DNA of 10,607 bases from Candidatus Peregrinibacteria bacterium UBA1369. GTDB lineage: Bacteria > Patescibacteriota > Gracilibacteria > UBA1369. Under the pieces are notes generated by a model. It was not told the origin of the DNA. It did no database searches and saw only the letters and a program-made list of their open reading frames with translations. A program made the position numbers and the translations under genes. Shown piece by piece: positions 5,793 through 10,607 of this stretch (position 1 is its first letter; each line of letters begins with the position of its first letter). The stretch covers positions 3,358 through 13,964 of the forward strand of contig DBRL01000002.1 of assembly GCA_002305925.1 (NCBI GenBank). Reading direction: 5' to 3'.

Positions 5793-7529
5793 GTGTACAA
5801 AACAAAAGACTTACAGGGGAAGCTAAACAGACTGAAAAACAGCGTCAAACCGGAGCGGCTGAAGTCCGCCCAGAAAGCCTATTTGAGCCGCTTCGCGCGG
5901 GAAAAGCGCGGGCTGATGATGCTGCTGGGAGGACTGATCGTGGCAGAATCGCTGCTGCTGGTTAGTCTGCCGGTGATAATGAAATACCTGGTCGAGCGCG
6001 ACTACAACCTGTTCAGGCTGGAAAATCTGATTGCCGATCTGCTGCTGCTGGGCGGGCTGGTGGTGGTTTATCTGCTGCTGTCCTTCACCATCATTCGCCT
6101 GGGACAGGAACTGTTTTTCGCTCTGATCAACCAGATCAAAAGACATTGGCTGATTTATTTTCTGCAGACGCCCAGCGCCGAAAGCAGCAAACTGGCCGAC
6201 GGCTCGCTGATGGCCAAATTGCTCTACCACACGCAGCTGCTGCGGATGGGACTGGAACGGGTGCTGCTGGAGGGAGGGCGGGCGGTGGTGTTTTATGTCA
6301 TTATCGTAGTGGCGGCATTTTTCTTCAGCAGCACAACATTTTTCTGGCTGGCGATGGGCTTTCCCCTGCTCTGTCTGGCCACGGGCGTGGCCTGGCTGAT
6401 CGGACGGCATTATATCCGGCAGGAACAGACACTCAATTCACGCTTTATCAAGGTACTTTTTCACCAGATGAACAATCTGGCCCAGATCAGTTCGCTGGGC
6501 CTGGGTAAGGAGCGTTTTCACCAATTAAATCTGGTAATTGAACAGGACACCTATTTCCGCAAAAGACGTGAGACCTGGCTCAAATTTTCCGACCGGCTGA
6601 TTTTCGCGCTGGTGATACTGGCCGGAGGAATGCTCTATCTGATCAAGGATTTTTACCCGATTCTGCACTGGAACAATTGGACCGACGGGGCGGTGGGTAT
6701 CGTCCTGGGAGGGTTTTTCGCCAAAATTTTGATTCAATGCGTGCACGCCGGGATCTTCTGGCAGGCCCTGCAGACAGGTATGCAGATCGCCGTACCGGAA
6801 TTTACGATTGGTAAAAATCCCCTGGGGCAGGGCATCGAAATCAATTTCACAAAACCTTTGGCCCTGCAGGGCAGCCGCGTCAAACTGTCCAAGTTCGGAC
6901 GTGTGATCAAACACTTCCGCCTGACGCTGACCCCGGGCAGCCGCACCCTGATAGTCGGATCCGGTCCGGTAGGAAAAACCACCCTGGCCAAGTTTCTCTG
7001 CGGTCTGGTGGAAATTCCCAGCATCAACGTGAAAAACGCCGGCAGATTTCTGAAGGCGATGATCTGGTGCCGCGGCAACAAGTCCCGCCAACTGATTTCC
7101 CTGGTCAATGTCTATCGCGAGTCGGCCGGCGAATTTCTGCTGGCCAAACCGGCCGAAGACCTGGATCAATACGATTTGGAGAAAATTTTCAGCCGCCTGA
7201 AAAAATATCTACAATTCGAGTTTATCTTTAAGTTCAAACAATTTCTGGGCAAGCGCTTTGACAGCCTGCAGGGCTCCCTCCACGAGCTGGTGCTGTTGCA
7301 GGTGGCCCAGGCGATTGTCCGCCGTCCGAAACTGATCTGCGTGGACAGCAGCGTGTATGATTTGCCGGGCCGGGAAATTGCCGAAGCTTTGCGCATTTTG
7401 GAGCAGGAATGTCCAGAAACCACCCTGGTTTATTTCTCGGCGCGGGAAGACGCGACTTCGGGAAATTTTGATCAAATACTGCGCCTGGATGAAACCGATT
7501 TCTCCCCCCTGTCCGCCAAGAATGAATAA
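5793..7529 (+). CDS. ABC-exporter-like protein with degenerate ATPase domain
   Basis: The 578-residue protein has the size and order of an ABC half-exporter. Membrane helices lie near 41-62, 83-104, 165-182, 184-204, 269-287 and 300-320, followed from about 350 by a nucleotide-binding-like domain. Walker A is intact (GSGPVGKTT, 389-397). The rest is eroded. The Q-loop region (about 424-437) has no VPQ. The LSGGQ signature is replaced by LQGSLHELVL (492-501). Walker B reads KLICVDSS, so the catalytic Glu after Asp518 is Ser. The H-loop His aligns with Ala550. It may bind ATP but should hardly hydrolyse it. The reading frame is clean throughout, so it is maintained rather than decaying. GTG is chosen as the only start after the in-frame stop at 5766. 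It overlaps the PLD-family gene by 8 bases. Possible roles are a half of a heterodimer encoded elsewhere or a non-transporting membrane scaffold. Confidence 0.85.
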   Translation: MYKTKDLQGKLNRLKNSVKPERLKSAQKAYLSRFAREKRGLMMLLGGLIVAESLLLVSLPVIMKYLVERDYNLFRLENLIADLLLLGGLVVVYLLLSFTIIRLGQELFFALINQIKRHWLIYFLQTPSAESSKLADGSLMAKLLYHTQLLRMGLERVLLEGGRAVVFYVIIVVAAFFFSSTTFFWLAMGFPLLCLATGVAWLIGRHYIRQEQTLNSRFIKVLFHQMNNLAQISSLGLGKERFHQLNLVIEQDTYFRKRRETWLKFSDRLIFALVILAGGMLYLIKDFYPILHWNNWTDGAVGIVLGGFFAKILIQCVHAGIFWQALQTGMQIAVPEFTIGKNPLGQGIEINFTKPLALQGSRVKLSKFGRVIKHFRLTLTPGSRTLIVGSGPVGKTTLAKFLCGLVEIPSINVKNAGRFLKAMIWCRGNKSRQLISLVNVYRESAGEFLLAKPAEDLDQYDLEKIFSRLKKYLQFEFIFKFKQFLGKRFDSLQGSLHELVLLQVAQAIVRRPKLICVDSSVYDLPGREIAEALRILEQECPETTLVYFSAREDATSGNFDQILRLDETDFSPLSAKNE

Positions 7530-8718
7530 AAGAAAAATTAAAACCTGGCTGATTGCCGCAAACTTTCTACTGATTGCCCTGGCGCTGCCCCTGAGCCAGT
7601 TTTCGAACTGGTTTTCGACCAATATTTTTAATGATCCGACCATTGAGCCGGTAAGGCATCTGACCAGTGAAGAGGCTCTTGATTTGAAAGTCTATGATAA
7701 CTTTGCCCACGGCACCCCCGCACAAAATTTTCAAAAAATACTGATTGAGGCCATCGATGGCGCGCAGCGGGAAATCAAGATTGCCATTTACGCCTTCAAT
7801 ATTGAAGAAATAAAAGAAGCGCTGCTGCGGGCGCAGCAGCGCGGAGTTAAAATCACCCTGCTCTATGCCCATGTCAACGGCGCGGCTTTTGAGGAATTCT
7901 GGGACGAGGCGCGGGAAAAAATCCCACCAATTTACATCGGCGGCAACATTCCCAGCACCAATTACAGCATGCATCACAAATTTATGCTGGTCGATCCCGG
8001 ACAGCCCGGTCAAAAACTCTATACCGGTTCCTGGAACTGGTCCTATCTGCAGGAAGATCTGGACCCCAACATCCTTCTGGAAACCGGCAATGCCGAGATT
8101 ATAGAAAGCTATGGGCGCGAATTCCAAAGGCTTCTGGAGAATAAAAACGGTTTCAACAAATTCCGCCTGGGGGATTTTCGCCCCTGGTCCGACCTGATTG
8201 ATTTTCCCGATGGCTCACAGGTGGAGGTGTGGTTTTCGCCGGGGCGGGAGAGATATTCGATTCAAAACCGCATTCTCGATCTGATTCGGGAGTCTGAGAC
8301 TTCGATCGACGTGGCCAATACGATTGTCGATTCCACCTTTATCGGCGCGGCGCTGGTAAGCCGGGCGCTGGACGGAGTACGGGTGAGGGTGATTTTTGAT
8401 CAGCTCAATCTGGCGCCGGAGATTTCGATTTACAATTATCTGCAAAAGCGCAAAGACCTGCACGGCCTGGACAATCTGGAACTGATAATCGGCGGACAGG
8501 CCACGGCCAACAGCGTCGGCCAGTACTCGATTTTTCACCACCATAATCTGATCGTGGATGAACGGGTGGTTTTGACCGGCACGGCCAACTGGTCCTTTGG
8601 CGGATTTTTCCTCAATGATGAGAATTTCCTGGTGATACGGAACGCCAACGTGGCGGCTGAATTCAGTAAAAGCTTTGACAACTATCTGGACTATCTGTCC
8701 CCCCTGAAAGGCATGTAA
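7522..8718 (+). CDS. Membrane-anchored phospholipase D/nuclease-family protein
   Basis: The 398-residue protein begins at ATG 7522 inside the last codons of the ABC-like gene (ATGAATAA overlap). The longer open frame upstream only shadows that gene. Residues 8-26 form a signal anchor or uncleaved signal peptide, so the rest lies outside the membrane. Two PLD domains follow. The first (about 66-210) has a complete HKD motif, His151-x-Lys153-x4-Asp158, with GSWNW at 169-173. The second (about 233-395) reads His339-x-His341-x4-Asp346 with GTANW at 353-357, so its lysine has become histidine. The family covers phospholipases, cardiolipin synthases and Nuc-type endonucleases, all forming a phosphohistidine intermediate. 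The residues seen do not choose between them. A two-HKD chain resembles cardiolipin synthase, but the single anchor and altered second motif differ from the usual bacterial enzyme. An extracellular nuclease or lipid-remodelling enzyme working with its coupled membrane partner is possible. Confidence 0.9.
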   Translation: MNKRKIKTWLIAANFLLIALALPLSQFSNWFSTNIFNDPTIEPVRHLTSEEALDLKVYDNFAHGTPAQNFQKILIEAIDGAQREIKIAIYAFNIEEIKEALLRAQQRGVKITLLYAHVNGAAFEEFWDEAREKIPPIYIGGNIPSTNYSMHHKFMLVDPGQPGQKLYTGSWNWSYLQEDLDPNILLETGNAEIIESYGREFQRLLENKNGFNKFRLGDFRPWSDLIDFPDGSQVEVWFSPGRERYSIQNRILDLIRESETSIDVANTIVDSTFIGAALVSRALDGVRVRVIFDQLNLAPEISIYNYLQKRKDLHGLDNLELIIGGQATANSVGQYSIFHHHNLIVDERVVLTGTANWSFGGFFLNDENFLVIRNANVAAEFSKSFDNYLDYLSPLKGM

Positions 8719-8754
8719 TCGGGGGCCGTGATGTTTTCGTATTGAGCGCAGGCG

Positions 8755-9654
8755 CTATTGATGGTGGGCGCGGAAACGCTCGCGAAGTTTCTGGCGGGAG
8801 AGCGGGTCGATTTGCAAAGCGGCGGCGGTGGCGGCGATATCGCCTTCGGTAAAGTCACCGTAGTATTTGTCGCCGAAGTCTCCGAGGCCGGGGACGATGT
8901 AGCCGCGGTGGTCCAGTTTGTCGTCCAGGGCGCCGGCCACGACGCGGATGGCCGGATTCCTTTTGACTTTGCGCACCCCCACCGGCGCCGCCACAACCGC
9001 GTTGACGATGATTCTGTCCGGTGTAAGCCCGCCAGCGAGCATTCTGCCGATGGCATCGATGGCTGTGTTGCCGGTGGCCAGCATGGGATCGGCCATGATC
9101 ACCAGGTCGCCGTCCTCCACCCATCCGGCCTCATAATCGACTAACGTTTCAAGAGTTTCCTCATCGCGGCGGGAACTGACGTGATAGAATTTATTGACGC
9201 CCAGGCGCTGATAGCTGCCGCTAAAGGCCAGTCCGGCCCGCCAGGGCATCATCACTACCACTTTGGCCGGATCCAGTCCCTGCAGGGTACGGGCGGCGAT
9301 GGCATCGATGATCAGATCGGCATTGAGGCGGAATTCCCTGCCCTGGCACTGCCCGGCATAGGGCAGATTTGGGTAGCCGCGGCGCAGATTGCGAAAAGCT
9401 TCTTCAAGTTTTTCATCCAGCTCAATCAGTTCACAGTTGTCATGTGCCAGCACCAGGTCACGATCGCAGCCTTCATTGAGCAGAGCTTCCCGCCCGCGCT
9501 CGGCCGCGTTGATGATAATGGTCTCTGGTCGTTCCGGCAGGGTTTCCCCGTTCGGCCCGTTTTTCAGACCGGGCAATTCCAATTGCCGTTTTGAGCTTTC
9601 GCCAAAAGCGGGTTCCGGCAAATCGCCCTCACCCCCAAAGGTAAATTTGTTCAT
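8755..9654 (-). CDS. upp: Uracil phosphoribosyltransferase with N-terminal extension
   Basis: This enzyme converts uracil and PRPP to UMP in pyrimidine salvage, in the cytoplasm. The 299-residue chain carries the family's key blocks: WRAGLAFSGSY near 138-148 (the RAGL element), SSRRDEETLETLVDYEAG near 160-177, the PRPP loop IMADPMLATGNT at 186-197, and the C-terminal uracil-binding YIVPGLGDFGDKYYG at 252-266. Typical Upp proteins are near 210 residues; here about 90 extra residues lie at the N-terminus, with a Gly/Pro/Glu-rich start. The usual Upp N-terminus also looks diverged. The PRPP loop is intact, so activity is likely. ATG 9654 has no clear Shine-Dalgarno. The gene converges on the PLD-family gene, with 36 bases between stops and no obvious terminator. 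Uracil specificity rests on resemblance, as other phosphoribosyltransferases share part of the fold. Confidence 0.88.
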   Translation of the reverse strand: MNKFTFGGEGDLPEPAFGESSKRQLELPGLKNGPNGETLPERPETIIINAAERGREALLNEGCDRDLVLAHDNCELIELDEKLEEAFRNLRRGYPNLPYAGQCQGREFRLNADLIIDAIAARTLQGLDPAKVVVMMPWRAGLAFSGSYQRLGVNKFYHVSSRRDEETLETLVDYEAGWVEDGDLVIMADPMLATGNTAIDAIGRMLAGGLTPDRIIVNAVVAAPVGVRKVKRNPAIRVVAGALDDKLDHRGYIVPGLGDFGDKYYGDFTEGDIAATAAALQIDPLSRQKLRERFRAHHQ

Positions 9655-9688
9655 GGAATATTTTGATGGAATACTAATATTTTATTCC
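9655..9688. repeat. Repeated GGAATA/TATTCC elements upstream of upp
   Basis: GGAATA occurs at 9655-9660 and 9668-9673, and its complement TATTCC at 9683-9688, all next to the upp start. The second and third copies form a 6-bp inverted repeat with a 9-base spacer. Spacing next to a promoter candidate suits an operator or a leader hairpin. AT-rich chance pairing is not excluded. Confidence 0.3.
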
Positions 9689-9710
9689 ACCCCACCCCCC
9701 ACTTTGTAAA
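9679..9710 (-). promoter_or_regulatory. Candidate upp promoter with G-rich spacer
   Basis: On the minus strand TTTACA (9710-9705) precedes AATAAA or TAAAAT (from 9686 or 9684) at 18 or 20 bases. The spacer is very G-rich (GTGGGGGGTGGGGTGG). The long spacing and poor -10 make this a weak call. Confidence 0.3.
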
Positions 9711-9734
9711 GAAATTGAATTGGACAGATGCAGC

Positions 9735-9762
9735 AAAAAAGGACCAAAAATCTTTTGGTCCT
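9735..9762 (-). terminator. Strong intrinsic terminator of the lipoprotein gene
   Basis: AGGACCAAAA (9740-9749) and TTTTGGTCCT (9753-9762) form a perfect 10-bp stem with a 3-base loop. On the minus strand it is followed by a T-run (complement of the A-run from 9735). A second, imperfect GC-rich hairpin (GGACG/CGTCC arms, about 9770-9798) lies between it and the lipoprotein stop. Confidence 0.85.
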
Positions 9763-9810
9763 ATTCGGCTGGACGCGCTGTGTCAAACACGCCGTCCGGG
9801 GGCGCGAGAA

Positions 9811-10317
9811 TTATTTCTCGGCGTAGAGTTTGAAGGAGGCGGTGCAGACTTCCTGTTTTTCCTCGCCCTCGCCGCTGGTACAGGTGACCTTGACGGTGGT
9901 GACGCCAGTGGTAGTCTTGGCCTCACAGGCGACATTACCGGTGGTGAGTGGAAGCTCGTTGAAGCTGATGCGGCCGGTGAAATCGACCATGGTCATGTCT
10001 TCGACGTATGATTCGTCCTCGGTTTTGATCATGTTGGGAGCGGCATAGACCAGGTTGGTCGGGAAGCCCATCTCCATACAGGTACCCTCACCCTCCAGGA
10101 AGCGGAAAAGTTTGTAATCCTTCTTGGCGTCCATGATGTTTTTGCCGACATCGGCAAAGGCGACGGGTCCGGCCGGTTCCTCCACGACGGGCGTGTCGGT
10201 GCTTTCGGCTACGGGAGGGGTAGTATTGTCGGCGGGAGCGGTCTCCGGTGCATTACCACAGGCGGCCAGCAGGCCAAGTGACAGTACCAGCACGGCGGCC
10301 AGTTGCAGTTTTTTCAT
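9811..10317 (-). CDS. Small cell-surface lipoprotein of unknown function
   Basis: The 168-residue protein has a textbook lipoprotein signal: MKK, a hydrophobic run at 4-17, and lipobox LAAC with Cys20 as the lipidated residue. A Thr/Pro/Ala/Glu-rich, probably disordered linker (21-50) tethers a folded domain (51-168) to the membrane. The domain holds four cysteines (80, 131, 146 and 158), an even number consistent with two disulfide bonds outside the cell. Its second half alternates polar and hydrophobic residues, as in a small beta fold. I recognise no family. It ends in a strong terminator and has a candidate promoter 32 bases upstream, so it is probably monocistronic and well expressed. 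It has no obvious ribosome binding site. The protein can be called a lipoprotein with confidence; ligand or partner is unknown. Confidence 0.85.
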   Translation of the reverse strand: MKKLQLAAVLVLSLGLLAACGNAPETAPADNTTPPVAESTDTPVVEEPAGPVAFADVGKNIMDAKKDYKLFRFLEGEGTCMEMGFPTNLVYAAPNMIKTEDESYVEDMTMVDFTGRISFNELPLTTGNVACEAKTTTGVTTVKVTCTSGEGEEKQEVCTASFKLYAEK

Positions 10318-10348
10318 AGTGATGAAATTAAAAAATAGCTCTATCGGA

Positions 10349-10378
10349 ATTTAACACAATCTCAAAACGATACGACAA
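10349..10378 (-). promoter_or_regulatory. Candidate promoter of the lipoprotein gene
   Basis: On the minus strand TTGTCG (10378-10373) and TTAAAT (10354-10349) are spaced by 18 bases, each matching 4 of 6 consensus positions. Transcription would start near 10342, giving a leader of about 25 bases. An AT palindrome, AAATTAATTT (10411-10420), lies upstream and might act as an UP element or binding site. Confidence 0.35.
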
Positions 10379-10457
10379 CCGATTGCGCGAAAAGACATGT
10401 ACAACCGTGAAAATTAATTTCGCAATAACATGCGGTGGCAAAAACCAGGCAATACGA

Positions 10458-10607
10458 TCAGCTGATTTGCGACATTTTTTCCTGAACTGCCTGCCAATAT
10501 TTTTGGCCGATGGGACTGGAGTTGATGATGGCCTGGCCATCTTCACTGTCGGGGGGAAAGCGCTGCTGGAAATGCATCGGATCAATGCCCAGCTTGGGAT
10601 AATCAAC
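10458..10607 (-). CDS. C-terminal 49 codons of an unidentified gene
   Basis: Reading the minus strand from the right window edge gives an open frame of 49 codons ending in TGA at 10460-10458. It begins VDYPKLGIDPMHFQQRF and ends QAVQEKMSQIS. Its residue mix is that of an ordinary soluble protein. The competing frame over the same bases (10328-10606) is Ser/Pro/Arg-rich and runs through the lipoprotein promoter region, so it looks like a shadow. The start lies beyond the window. No domain can be assigned from so short a piece. The 140 bases between its stop and the lipoprotein ATG hold only the promoter candidate and an AT palindrome. Confidence 0.6.
   Translation of the reverse strand, partial: VDYPKLGIDPMHFQQRFPPDSEDGQAIINSSPIGQKYWQAVQEKMSQIS

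Noticed and set aside
3985..5800. Group II intron with its RT
   Set aside because: No domain V-like hairpin next to the RT, no HNH domain, and the gene has its own promoter and terminator. GTACGG near 1892-1897 recalls domain V but is isolated and far away.
5823..6410. Gln/His-rich minus-strand open frame
   Set aside because: It is the antisense shadow of the leucine-rich membrane helices of the ABC-like gene.
7357..7521. Upstream extension of the PLD-family gene
   Set aside because: It overlaps the ABC-like gene in another frame, is Arg/Pro/Cys-rich, and the signal anchor begins right after the ATG at 7522.
10328..10606. 92-residue minus-strand open frame
   Set aside because: It overlaps a better frame ending at 10458, is Ser/Pro/Arg-rich, and covers the lipoprotein promoter region.

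Overview
The window looks like a piece of a Candidate Phyla Radiation (Patescibacteria) genome. The main evidence is the small protein at 3407-3979. It joins an RGG-type glycine/arginine-rich N-terminus to a CxxC-x17-CxxC zinc ribbon and a lysine-rich tail, a design common in that group. Genes are compact, base composition is moderate (near 50% GC by eye), and GTG/TTG starts are used. TGA acts as a stop (for example 1790-1792 and 3231-3233), which argues against the UGA-recoding Gracilibacteria/Absconditabacteria. The exact lineage cannot be read from this stretch. No rRNA, tRNA, CRISPR array or insertion sequence was seen.

Left part (1-3300, plus strand): a 5'-truncated FecR-domain membrane protein ends in a weak intrinsic terminator. 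It is followed by a 244-base gap containing several inverted repeats and a good promoter match, then a 398-residue polytopic membrane protein that resembles an ion transporter and has its own terminator.

Middle (3400-5800): the zinc-ribbon gene (+) and a stand-alone reverse transcriptase (-) converge. Their stop codons lie inside one hairpin terminator. The RT keeps all polymerase motifs but has VGDD in place of YxDD and no maturase, endonuclease or fused partner. It is preceded by about 390 bases without a convincing gene, very rich in A and C on the RT strand, starting at a near-consensus promoter. This RT plus its long leader is the best candidate here for an undescribed system.

Right-centre (5750-8720, plus strand): a seven-codon ORF with a strong ribosome binding site comes just before an ABC-exporter-like protein whose nucleotide-binding domain looks catalytically dead. 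That gene overlaps by 8 bases a membrane-anchored, two-domain phospholipase D/nuclease-family protein whose second HKD motif has lost its lysine. The overlap points to coupled translation and a joint envelope function.

Right end (8755-10607, minus strand): a uracil phosphoribosyltransferase with a long N-terminal extension, a small lipoprotein with a clear terminator, and the last 49 codons of an unidentified gene.
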